Shown here: positions 1-5,935 of the stretch, piece by piece
Numbering within the stretch: position 1 is the stretch's first letter
Layout: every line of letters begins with the position of its first letter
From: Candidatus Microgenomates bacterium
Lineage (GTDB): Bacteria > Patescibacteriota > Microgenomatia > UBA1406 > GWC2-37-13
NCBI GenBank assembly: GCA_015491205.1
Contig: WFWI01000019.1
Location: 1 to 6,055 of the forward strand
Length of the DNA stretch: 6,055 nt
Direction of reading: 5' to 3'
Notes under the pieces: model-generated
Told to the model about the DNA's origin: nothing
The model's input: only the letters and a program-made list of their open reading frames with translations
The model's database searches: none
Translations under genes and position numbers: made by a program

Positions 1-576
1 TTTTATAACCTCCCAAGAATCTCAATTGATTTAGATTTTAATCTGATAGATACAAAGAAAAAACAGTTAGTTTTTGAAAAACTAAAAAAGATTCTGGAGA
101 AGTTTGGAAAACTAGAGGATGCCACTGAAAAGAGATTTACTTTATTTTTTCTGCTTTCCTATGGAAAAGGAGAAAGAAAAATAAAGGTTGAGGTATCTAA
201 AAGGCCTGTTCACCCAAAGTACGAGGTTAAAAATTATCTTGGAATTCCGATCTTAGTTTCTACCAAAGAAGGTCTTGCTTCAGGAAAACTAAGCGCTTTT
301 TTGACAAGGAAAAAATTTGCTGCTCGTGACCTTCTTGATCTTTGGTTTATTTTGAAAAACGATTGGAGTTTTGACGAGGATTATCTTAAAAGACAAACGG
401 GCCTTGATCTAAAAACTGCTCTAAAGAAGGCTAAGCATAAAATCAAAAAAATAAAACAAACCCAACTTCTACAAGGAATTGGAGAGTTGATAGAAAAAAG
501 ACAAAAGGATTGGATAAAAAGTAAGTTGAAGGAAGAGGTCGAGTTTTATTTAAACCTATACCTTAAAACACTCTAA
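1..576 (+). CDS. AbiEii/AbiGii-family nucleotidyltransferase, C-terminal part (5' end outside window)
   Basis: The reading frame is open from the first base to TAA at 574-576 (191 residues visible). The true start lies upstream; the TTG at 301 is internal because conserved family sequence precedes it. Seen: a DLD pair at visible residues 10-12 in the context RISIDLDF, matching the metal-binding aspartates of the nucleotidyltransferase fold; a later strand with an acidic residue (KVEVS, residues 62-66) that may be the third metal ligand; and K96-x2-A99-x3-R103-x5-RDLLDLW (109-115), the C-terminal signature of the AbiEii (DUF1814) family. AbiEii proteins are nucleotidyltransferase toxins of AbiE phage-defence/toxin-antitoxin pairs, but many genomes carry orphan or domesticated copies. 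The cognate AbiEi antitoxin, if present, would be upstream of the window, so whether this is a working toxin cannot be judged. The family call is fairly firm and the role is open. Confidence 0.8.
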   Translation, partial: FYNLPRISIDLDFNLIDTKKKQLVFEKLKKILEKFGKLEDATEKRFTLFFLLSYGKGERKIKVEVSKRPVHPKYEVKNYLGIPILVSTKEGLASGKLSAFLTRKKFAARDLLDLWFILKNDWSFDEDYLKRQTGLDLKTALKKAKHKIKKIKQTQLLQGIGELIEKRQKDWIKSKLKEEVEFYLNLYLKTL

Positions 577-584
577 ACATCTCC

Positions 585-643
585 GTCCAGCTTAGTCCAA
601 TTCTGTCCAGTTTATCCAGCTCTGTCTAGCTTTGTCTATTTTA
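585..643. repeat. Degenerate 10-bp tandem repeat, six units
   Basis: Six successive units follow the AbiEii-family stop: GTCCAGCTTA (585), GTCCAATTCT (595), GTCCAGTTTA (605), TCCAGCTCT (615, one base short), GTCTAGCTTT (624) and GTCTATTTTA (634). The shared core is GTC(C/T)A. The period is close to one helical turn. No hairpin or ORF explains it. It could be a decayed tandem repeat or a phased binding array; nothing in the sequence decides between these. Confidence 0.7.
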
Positions 644-655
644 CGTTTCAACTTT

Positions 656-683
656 CTACCACCTACTAACTACCAGCTACTAA
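656..683. repeat. 7-bp tandem repeat, CTACYAV x 4
   Basis: Four uninterrupted heptamers, CTACCAC (656), CTACTAA (663), CTACCAG (670) and CTACTAA (677), end seven bases before the -10 box of the uvrB promoter, so they occupy the -35 region. The sequence differs from the other 7-mer repeats in the window, but the period is identical. Confidence 0.8.
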
Positions 684-686
684 AAA

Positions 687-695
687 TGCTATAAT
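687..695 (+). promoter_or_regulatory. Extended -10 promoter for uvrB
   Basis: TGCTATAAT is a perfect extended -10 (TG at 687-688, TATAAT at 690-695). The position 17 bases upstream (667-672) falls within the CTACYAV repeat and is not a recognisable -35 box, which extended -10 promoters can do without. A start site 6-8 bases beyond the -10 would fall at about 701-703, leaving an untranslated leader of only about 5-7 bases before ATG 708. No LexA-type box is visible nearby. Confidence 0.7.
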
Positions 696-707
696 TTATA
701 TTTTGCC

Positions 708-2879
708 ATGTTCAAGCTTAAGTCTGATTTTTCTCCTACAGGTGATCAGCCTCAGGCAATTGAAAAGCTTGTTGCAGGAGTACGCTGTGGCTTGAAAAAC
801 CAAGTGCTTTTGGGAGTGACAGGCTCAGGAAAAACTTTTACAATGGCAAATGTGATTGAGAGGCTCCAGATGCCAGCCCTCATCATCTCCCACAACAAAA
901 CTTTGGCAGCCCAGCTTTATCAGGAGATGCGCGAATTTTTTCCTGAAAACGCTGTTTCCTATTTTGTCTCCTATTACGATTATTACCAACCAGAAGCTTA
1001 TATCCCTCAAAAGGACCTTTATATTTCAAAGGAGGCTCAGATAAATGAGCTCATTGATAAGCTCAGGCTCCAAGCTACGACAAATATTTTAACCCGCCAG
1101 GATACAATTGTTGTTGCCTCTGTCTCCTGCATTTACAATATTGGCTCGCCGCGCGAGTTTGGAAGATATGTGATTGAAAAAAAAGTGGGTGATAAGGCTG
1201 ATCTTTATGATCTTACCTTTGAGCTTGCCAGGCTCCATTATGTTCGTTCAGAATTTGAGTTTAAGCGTGGTACATTTAGAGTCAGGGGGGATGTTTTGGA
1301 TATTTTTCCTGCTTATGATGATTTTGGTTTTAGGGTTTATTTTTCGTCAAGCAAAATAGAGAAGATCCAAGCCTTTGAGCCTTTGTCAGGAAAAATTCTT
1401 TATGATGCTCAAAAACTTGTAGTTTATCCTGCAAAGCAGTATATGACTGATCCAGCGCGGTTTGAGGAGATCGAGGCAAAGATAAGGGAAGATCTAGCTA
1501 AGGAGGCAGAGGAGCTAAAAAAACAAGGGAAAAAAATGGAAGCAGAGCGGCTGGTAAAGCGCGTAAATTATGACCTTGAGATGATAAGAGAAGTAGGCTA
1601 TGTAAATGGGATTGAGAATTATTCCCGTTATTTTGACGGAAGGAAGCCTGGTGAGCCGCCTTTTACACTTTTAGATTATTTTCAAGAGGCCTATGGCGAT
1701 CGTTGGCTTGTTTTTATAGATGAATCGCATATGACAGTGCCTCAGCTTCGGGCAATGTATAGGGGAGATTATTCGCGCAAAAAAACTTTGGTTGAATATG
1801 GCTTTAGGCTTAAGGCGGCTTTTGACAACAGGCCGCTTAAGTTTGAGGAGTTTTATCCTATCCCGCCCCATATTATTTATGTTTCTGCCACGCCGGATGA
1901 ATGGGAAATAGAAAAGTCAAAAGTTAAAAGTCTCCCCGAACCAGAGCGGAGCACGGTTCGGGGTACCCCGTACCATGGAGAAGTATCAGGTACGGGGCGC
2001 GCCCCGTACCGTGCCGAAGGCTCTGGTACGGGGCAAATGTCAAATCTGGATGATAACTGTAAAAAAGAATTGCAAAAGTTCGAGCATACGGGGGTGGTGG
2101 AGCAGCTTGTAAGGCCAACGGGAATAGCTGATCCAGAGGTTGAGGTAAGACCAGCAGGAAACGAGGTACAAGATGTTTTAAAGGAAATAAGAGAAAGGGT
2201 AAAAAGAGGTGAGAAGGTTTTAATCACCACTTTAACCAAGCGCACAGCTGAGGATCTGAGCGAATATTTGCAGGAAAAGGGAGTAAGGGCCTATTATCTA
2301 CATTCTGATATTGACACTTTGGAGCGAACTGATATTTTGGATAATTTAAGAAAAGGCAAGTTCGATGTTTTGGTTGGAGTTAACCTTTTGCGAGAAGGGC
2401 TTGATCTGCCAGAGGTGACTTTGGTAGCAATTTTGGATGCTGATAAAGAAGGTTTTTTACGTTCAAAAACCTCGCTTATTCAAACAATGGGCAGGGCAGC
2501 GCGCAATGTCAGGGGAAAAGTTATTCTTTATGCGGATGAGATTACCCGGTCAATGAAAGAGGCATTAAAGGAGATCGAAAGAAGAAGGCGATATCAGCTG
2601 GAGTACAACAGAAAGCACAATATAAAGCCTAAAACTGTTTACAAGCCCATAAGGCCAAGAATTATTGAGGAAGGGGAGGAGCTTGATTTTGTTTTTGAAA
2701 GGAAAAGGGAAGAGAGCGAGGAGGAGTTTTTAAAAAGAATAAAGCCTGAGGCTTTAACTGCCTATGACAAGAAAAAGCTTATTAAAAAGCTTAAAAAACT
2801 TATGAAAAAGGCTGCGGATGAGATGAACTTTGAGCTTGCGATAAAATATAGGGACACGATTTATAAGTTAAAATCCTAA
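708..2879 (+). CDS. uvrB: UvrB, excinuclease ABC subunit B, with a ~57-residue in-frame insertion
   Basis: UvrB is the damage-verifying ATPase of cytoplasmic nucleotide excision repair; UvrA loads it, it inserts a beta-hairpin between the strands, and it recruits UvrC. Seen in order: TGDQPQAI (11-18); Walker A GVTGSGKT (36-43); the tyrosine-rich hairpin YYDYYQPEAYIP (89-100); VVASVSCIYNIGSP; Walker B DESH (338-341); SATP (393-396); the second RecA-like domain with HSDIDTLER, LLREGLDLPEV and QTMGRAARN (592-600); and a C-terminal UVR helix pair (about 688-722). The 723 residues exceed the usual 660-675 because residues 405-461, between WEIEKS and GVVEQLVRPTG, are an insertion coded by a GC-rich hairpin array; without it the length is 666. 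All catalytic motifs are intact and in frame, so it is probably functional. ATG 708 fits the family N-terminus (FxLxSxFxPTGDQP). No Shine-Dalgarno is present; the mRNA may be nearly leaderless. TAA lies inside the left arm of the next repeat element. Confidence 0.97.
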   Translation: MFKLKSDFSPTGDQPQAIEKLVAGVRCGLKNQVLLGVTGSGKTFTMANVIERLQMPALIISHNKTLAAQLYQEMREFFPENAVSYFVSYYDYYQPEAYIPQKDLYISKEAQINELIDKLRLQATTNILTRQDTIVVASVSCIYNIGSPREFGRYVIEKKVGDKADLYDLTFELARLHYVRSEFEFKRGTFRVRGDVLDIFPAYDDFGFRVYFSSSKIEKIQAFEPLSGKILYDAQKLVVYPAKQYMTDPARFEEIEAKIREDLAKEAEELKKQGKKMEAERLVKRVNYDLEMIREVGYVNGIENYSRYFDGRKPGEPPFTLLDYFQEAYGDRWLVFIDESHMTVPQLRAMYRGDYSRKKTLVEYGFRLKAAFDNRPLKFEEFYPIPPHIIYVSATPDEWEIEKSKVKSLPEPERSTVRGTPYHGEVSGTGRAPYRAEGSGTGQMSNLDDNCKKELQKFEHTGVVEQLVRPTGIADPEVEVRPAGNEVQDVLKEIRERVKRGEKVLITTLTKRTAEDLSEYLQEKGVRAYYLHSDIDTLERTDILDNLRKGKFDVLVGVNLLREGLDLPEVTLVAILDADKEGFLRSKTSLIQTMGRAARNVRGKVILYADEITRSMKEALKEIERRRRYQLEYNRKHNIKPKTVYKPIRPRIIEEGEELDFVFERKREESEEEFLKRIKPEALTAYDKKKLIKKLKKLMKKAADEMNFELAIKYRDTIYKLKS
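1912..1932. repeat. 7-bp tandem repeat, AAAAGTY x 3, at left border of the uvrB insert
   Basis: AAAAGTC (1912), AAAAGTT (1919) and AAAAGTC (1926) are three exact-period heptamers. They lie in coding sequence (EKSKVKS) at the point where UvrB stops matching its family, and end one base before the first hairpin arm. Confidence 0.75.
1934..2034. repeat. Array of three perfect GC-rich hairpins inside uvrB
   Basis: Hairpin 1: CCCCGAACC (1934-1942) pairs with GGTTCGGGG (1955-1963), 12-base loop. Hairpin 2: CCCCGTACC (1966-1974) pairs with GGTACGGGG (1989-1997), 14-base loop. Hairpin 3: GCCCCGTACC (2001-2010) pairs with GGTACGGGGC (2025-2034), 14-base loop. Hairpins 2 and 3 are a 36-bp tandem duplication (12 codons) giving the peptide repeat PYHGEVSGTG / PYRAEGSGTG; their loops agree at 8 of 14 bases. 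By hand count 69 of 101 bases are G or C, far above the flanks. The junctions are also palindromic (1959-1970 and 1989-2010), so neighbouring arms can pair in alternative ways. Confidence 0.92.
1989..2010. repeat. Perfect 22-bp palindrome within the insert
   Basis: The half-site GGTACGGGGCG (1989-1999) is followed directly by its reverse complement (2000-2010) with no spacer. It is formed by the right arm of hairpin 2 abutting the left arm of hairpin 3. The centre contains GGCGCGCC. Confidence 0.95.
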
Positions 2880-2901
2880 ATCCTAAACAAATTCAAATAA
2901 C

Positions 2902-2947
2902 CAAATGACCGAAATTCAAAACAGAGCGAAAAAGTTTTGGTCATTTG
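2902..2947. repeat. Imperfect hairpin A in the uvrB-uvrA spacer
   Basis: CAAATGACC (2902-2910) pairs with GGTCATTTG (2939-2947), and nested inside CAAAAC (2917-2922) pairs with GTTTTG (2934-2939, sharing base 2939 with the outer stem, so the two compete at one base). It is AT-rich, unlike the two hairpins that follow. Confidence 0.65.
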
Positions 2948-2954
2948 AGCATTT

Positions 2955-3018
2955 GTCCCGAACCAGAATAAATACGGTTCGGGACTACCCTGTACCGTAC
3001 TTTGTCCTGGTACAGGGT
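2955..3018. repeat. Two perfect hairpins (B and C) related to the uvrB insert
   Basis: Hairpin B: GTCCCGAACC (2955-2964) pairs with GGTTCGGGAC (2976-2985), 11-base loop. Hairpin C: ACCCTGTACC (2987-2996) pairs with GGTACAGGGT (3009-3018), 12-base loop. The order, spacing and arm sequences match hairpins 1 and 2 of the uvrB insert (CCCGAACCAGA...ACGGTTCGGG, then TACCC-GTACC...GGTAC-GGG). Paired changes in stem C (C-G in the insert, T-A here) keep the pairing. Neither hairpin is followed by a T-run, so a classical intrinsic terminator is unlikely. Confidence 0.9.
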
Positions 3019-3067
3019 GAATTTTGGTATTGTTTAGAATTTAGGATTTAGAACTTTGTTTTTGACT

Positions 3068-5935
3068 ATGGCTGATTATATTTTCATAAAAGGCGCACGC
3101 GAACATAATCTCAAAAACATTGATTTGAAGCTTCCAAAGAATAAAGTGATTGTCATAACCGGGCTTTCAGGCTCTGGAAAGTCCTCCCTTGCCTATGACA
3201 CGCTTTATGCCGAAGGCCAGCGCCGCTATGTTGAGTCTTTGTCAGCTTATGCGAGACAATTTTTAGGGGTAATGTCAAAGCCTGATGTGGATTATATTGA
3301 AGGTCTCTCACCTGCTATTTCAATTGATCAAAAAAAACCTTCCCACAACCCGCGCTCCACAGTTGGCACAGTCACAGAAATTTACGATTATCTGCGACTT
3401 TTGTTTGCCAGAATTGGCAGGCCTTACTGTCCAAATTGTAAGATTGAGATTAAAGGTTTGTCAGTTGATGAGATTGTTAAAATTCTCATTTCTCGGCTTG
3501 AAGAGCTTTCTAAAGGAAACAAGAGTTTAGTTTTCCAAATATTCTCGCCAGTTGTCAGAAACAAAAAGGGCGAGTTTAAGGATCTTTTTGCCAATCTTTT
3601 GTCAAAGGGCTACAGGGAAATGAAAGTTGCTGGAAAACTAGTAGATCTGCAGCAGGAGACTCCTGTCCTTGCCAAAACTTTCAAGCACACAATTGAAGTT
3701 ATTGTTGACAAACTTGAAGTAGAGGCTCAAAATTTAAAGGACAAGGTTTATCTTTCCAATTTAAAATCGCGGCTTTCAGCCTCCTTGGAACAGTCAATGG
3801 CTTTGTCTGGAGGTTTAACAAAGGTTGTTTTTCCTGTTTTGAAGATAGAATGGAGTTTTTCAGAAAAGATGACTTGTCCAAAATGCGGTTGGAGCCTGCC
3901 AGAGCTTGAGCCAAGGCTGTTTTCCTTCAACTCTCCATTGGGAGCCTGCCCTCGTTGTAAAGGCATAGGCTATATTTACAAGGTGGATGAGGATAGGGTC
4001 TTGAACAAAAACCTTTCCATTAATGAAGGTGGAATTTTGCCCTTTGCCAACTTTTATTCTATGGATACTTGGTACATAAGGCTTTTGAAAACTGTAGCTG
4101 AGGTGGAAGGAATAGATTTAAACACGCCGATTAAAGACTTGCCGCGGGAGAAGCTTGAGCTTTTCCTTTATGGTACTGGAAAGGTTTATCGAGTTTATGG
4201 AAAGAACCGCTTTGGCAGGGAAACAGTGATTTTTGAAAGGTTCAATGGCATAATTCCTGATCTTGAAAAGCGGTTTTTTGAAGGAGAGGGAGAGTTGGAA
4301 GCCCATGGATTGGGGAAGTATTTTGTTGAAAAGGTCTGTCCAAGTTGTCAAGGTGCAAGGCTCAGACCCGAGGCTTTGAGCGTAAAGCTCAAAGGCTTTA
4401 ATATTTCCGAGCTCACAGAGCTTTCCATAGATGAGCTTTATAACTTTTTCAAAAATGAGTTGAGGGGAGAGCTTAATGAGTTTGAAAAGGAGGTGGCAAA
4501 GTTAATTCTAAAAGAGATTGAAAGCAGGCTTTCCTTTTTGATAAATGTGGGATTGTCTTATTTGACGCTTTCGCGTCGGGCTGCAAGCTTATCAGGAGGT
4601 GAAGCACAACGCATAAGGTTGGCTTCCCAGCTTGGCACTGGGCTTTCTGGTGTTTTGTATGTTTTGGATGAGCCTTCAATTGGGCTTCATCCAAGGGATA
4701 TCAAAAGGTTGATAAACTCCCTTCACAATTTGCGCGATTTAGGAAACACTTTGGTAATTGTTGAGCACGATAGGGATACAATCTTGGCAGCTGATCACGT
4801 GGTAGAGCTTGGCCCAGGTTCAGGTAGGCAGGGAGGGAGAATTACTTTTCAAGGGAGTAGGGAAGAGTTTGAAAAATCAGATTGCCTTACTGCCCGATAC
4901 GTTTTTGGAAGGAAAAAAATTAAATTTAAAAAGCGCGAGTTAATTAAATCAAAAGGTTTTTTAAGACTTAAGGGGGTAAAGCACAATAATCTAAAAAACG
5001 TGTCAATTGAGATTCCATTGGGAAATTTTGTAGTAGTAACCGGTGTTTCAGGCTCAGGTAAGTCAAGCCTTGTTGTTGAAACCTTGTATCCAGCTTTAAA
5101 GTACTATTTGACCGGCTATTTTGAAGGAAGAATTGGCGAGTTTGAGACAATTGAAGGCTATGAGAATATAAAGCGAGTCTATTTGGTTGATCAATCTCCT
5201 ATTGGCAGGACTCCACGTTCAAATGTAGCCACTTACATTGGGTTTTTTGATGAGATCAGGGAGCTTTTTGCTTCAACAGTTGAGGCACGCGCGCGAGGTT
5301 TTACAAAAAGTCGATTTTCCTTCAACTTGAAAGGCGGAAGGTGTGAGAAGTGCGAGGGAGCAGGGGTGGTCAAAATTGAAATGCAGTTTTTATCCGACGT
5401 TTATGTAAAATGCGACCTTTGCAAAGGAAAAAGATACAATGAAGAAACCTTGCAAATAAAGTACAAGGGCAAAACAATTTACGACGTCTTGGAAATGACA
5501 GTAGAGGAGGCGTTGGAGTTTTTTTCTGCCCATCCGCAAATTAGCAAAAAGCTTGAGTTTTTAAAAAATGTGGGATTATCCTACATAAAATTGGGCCAGC
5601 CAGCGCCAACTTTTTCAGGTGGCGAATCACAGCGCATAAAAATAGCTTCAGAGCTTTCCAAAGCCTCAATTTCTAACAATTTCTATATTTTGGACGAGCC
5701 AACAACTGGGCTTCATTTTGCAGATATTGAAAAACTTCTTAATGCCTTGTATAGTTTAGTTGATAAAGGAAACACTGTAGTTGTGATTGAACATAATCTT
5801 GATGTGATAAAAAATGCCCAGTACATCATTGACCTTGGGCCAGAAGGGGGTGAGGCTGGAGGAGGGCTGCTTTACCAGGGGCAGGTTGAGGGAATAGAAG
5901 GTGTTAAAGAATCATGGACGGGAAAATACATATAA
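3068..5935 (+). CDS. uvrA: UvrA, excinuclease ABC subunit A
   Basis: UvrA is the dimeric ABC ATPase that scans DNA for lesions and loads UvrB. From ATG 3068 it has 955 residues (E. coli 940). Seen: N-terminal IKGAREHNLKNI; Walker A GLSGSGKSS (32-40); RRYVESLSAYARQFL and EGLSPAISIDQK; a zinc module CPKC (270-273)/CPRC (294-297); ABC signature LSGGE (508-512) and Walker B DEPS (534-537); second half with Walker A GVSGSGKSS (659-667), DQSPIGRTPRSN, zinc module CEKC (759-762)/CDLC (782-785), signature FSGGE (849-853), DEPT (876-879) and VIEHNLDVIK. A further pair, CPNC (121-124) and CPSC (424-427), may bind another zinc, as some UvrA proteins do. The usual C-terminus (ESWTGKY) is present. TTG at 3056 or 3062 would only add up to four non-conserved residues, so ATG 3068 is preferred. 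No Shine-Dalgarno is visible. It is 188 bp after uvrB and probably co-transcribed unless the spacer element interferes. Confidence 0.97.
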   Translation: MADYIFIKGAREHNLKNIDLKLPKNKVIVITGLSGSGKSSLAYDTLYAEGQRRYVESLSAYARQFLGVMSKPDVDYIEGLSPAISIDQKKPSHNPRSTVGTVTEIYDYLRLLFARIGRPYCPNCKIEIKGLSVDEIVKILISRLEELSKGNKSLVFQIFSPVVRNKKGEFKDLFANLLSKGYREMKVAGKLVDLQQETPVLAKTFKHTIEVIVDKLEVEAQNLKDKVYLSNLKSRLSASLEQSMALSGGLTKVVFPVLKIEWSFSEKMTCPKCGWSLPELEPRLFSFNSPLGACPRCKGIGYIYKVDEDRVLNKNLSINEGGILPFANFYSMDTWYIRLLKTVAEVEGIDLNTPIKDLPREKLELFLYGTGKVYRVYGKNRFGRETVIFERFNGIIPDLEKRFFEGEGELEAHGLGKYFVEKVCPSCQGARLRPEALSVKLKGFNISELTELSIDELYNFFKNELRGELNEFEKEVAKLILKEIESRLSFLINVGLSYLTLSRRAASLSGGEAQRIRLASQLGTGLSGVLYVLDEPSIGLHPRDIKRLINSLHNLRDLGNTLVIVEHDRDTILAADHVVELGPGSGRQGGRITFQGSREEFEKSDCLTARYVFGRKKIKFKKRELIKSKGFLRLKGVKHNNLKNVSIEIPLGNFVVVTGVSGSGKSSLVVETLYPALKYYLTGYFEGRIGEFETIEGYENIKRVYLVDQSPIGRTPRSNVATYIGFFDEIRELFASTVEARARGFTKSRFSFNLKGGRCEKCEGAGVVKIEMQFLSDVYVKCDLCKGKRYNEETLQIKYKGKTIYDVLEMTVEEALEFFSAHPQISKKLEFLKNVGLSYIKLGQPAPTFSGGESQRIKIASELSKASISNNFYILDEPTTGLHFADIEKLLNALYSLVDKGNTVVVIEHNLDVIKNAQYIIDLGPEGGEAGGGLLYQGQVEGIEGVKESWTGKYI
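5896..5903 (+). promoter_or_regulatory. Possible ribosome binding site for the ORF at 5914
   Basis: AGAAGGTG lies inside the uvrA 3' end, ten bases before ATG 5914. It differs at one base from the anti-Shine-Dalgarno complement AGGAGGTG. The spacing is a little long but workable. It is the only purine-rich candidate ahead of a start in this window, and supports translational coupling to uvrA. Confidence 0.4.

Larger units (their letters stand above)
1912..2090. mobile_element. Palindromic element domesticated inside uvrB (codons 405-461)
   Basis: Compared with E. coli UvrB (EKSGGDVVDQVVRPTG), this protein reads EKS, then 57 extra residues, then GVVEQLVRPTG. The extra DNA, about 1920-2090 (171 bp), starts in three 7-mers (1912-1932), continues as three GC-rich hairpins (1934-2034) and ends in an A-rich tail (2035-2090) that codes for a charged segment rich in K, E and D. 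The frame is kept through the whole block and family similarity resumes at once afterwards. The hairpins are relatives of those in the uvrB-uvrA spacer, which argues for insertion of a dispersed element rather than gradual loop growth. The exact ends cannot be fixed from one sequence, and no target-site duplication is evident. It encodes no transposase, so it would be non-autonomous. Confidence 0.7.
2871..3049. mobile_element. 179-bp MITE-like inverted-repeat element filling the uvrB-uvrA spacer
   Basis: The ends are inverted repeats: AAATCCTAAATCCTAAACAA (2871-2890) is the reverse complement of 3030-3049 at 19 of 20 positions. A second inner pair, CCGAAATTCA (2909-2918) with TGAATTTTGG (3018-3027), matches at 9 of 10. 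Between them lie three local hairpins. The whole can therefore fold as one long imperfect stem. The left arm begins with the 7-mer AAATCCT twice. It overlaps the last codons of uvrB and supplies its TAA stop (2877-2879); the right arm ends 18 bases before the uvrA ATG. There is no ORF, hence no transposase. No direct target duplication is clear. It could be a mobile element or a structured intercistronic RNA; both fit what is seen. Confidence 0.65.

Noticed and set aside
1912..2034. CRISPR array
   Set aside because: The units are hairpins with only two or three copies, no unique spacers of constant length, and they are translated as part of UvrB.
1920..2090. Intein or intron in uvrB
   Set aside because: At 57 residues it is far too short for an intein, lacks splice-junction residues, and shows no group I/II intron features; the frame is simply continuous.
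1877..2245. Open antisense frame of about 122 codons across the uvrB insert
   Set aside because: It lies wholly inside uvrB on the opposite strand; its openness follows from the stop-free GC-rich hairpin arms, and it has no start context or recognisable product.
2955..2985. GAACC...GGTTC as a LexA/SOS box
   Set aside because: Gram-positive-type SOS boxes have GAAC and GTTC separated by four bases; here the gap is far longer and the same arms occur inside uvrB coding sequence as part of a hairpin family.
2955..3027. Intrinsic terminator between uvrB and uvrA
   Set aside because: The stems are strong, but no run of T follows either hairpin; the TTTT at 3022-3025 is isolated and well past stem C.
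3035..3040. TAGAAT as a -10 box for a separate uvrA promoter
   Set aside because: One mismatch to TATAAT but no extended TG and no -35 at 16-18 bases; it lies in the right arm of the inverted repeat, which explains the sequence without a promoter.
3056..3067. Upstream TTG starts for uvrA
   Set aside because: They would add only MFLT before MADYIFIKGAR; the ATG matches where UvrA proteins normally begin.
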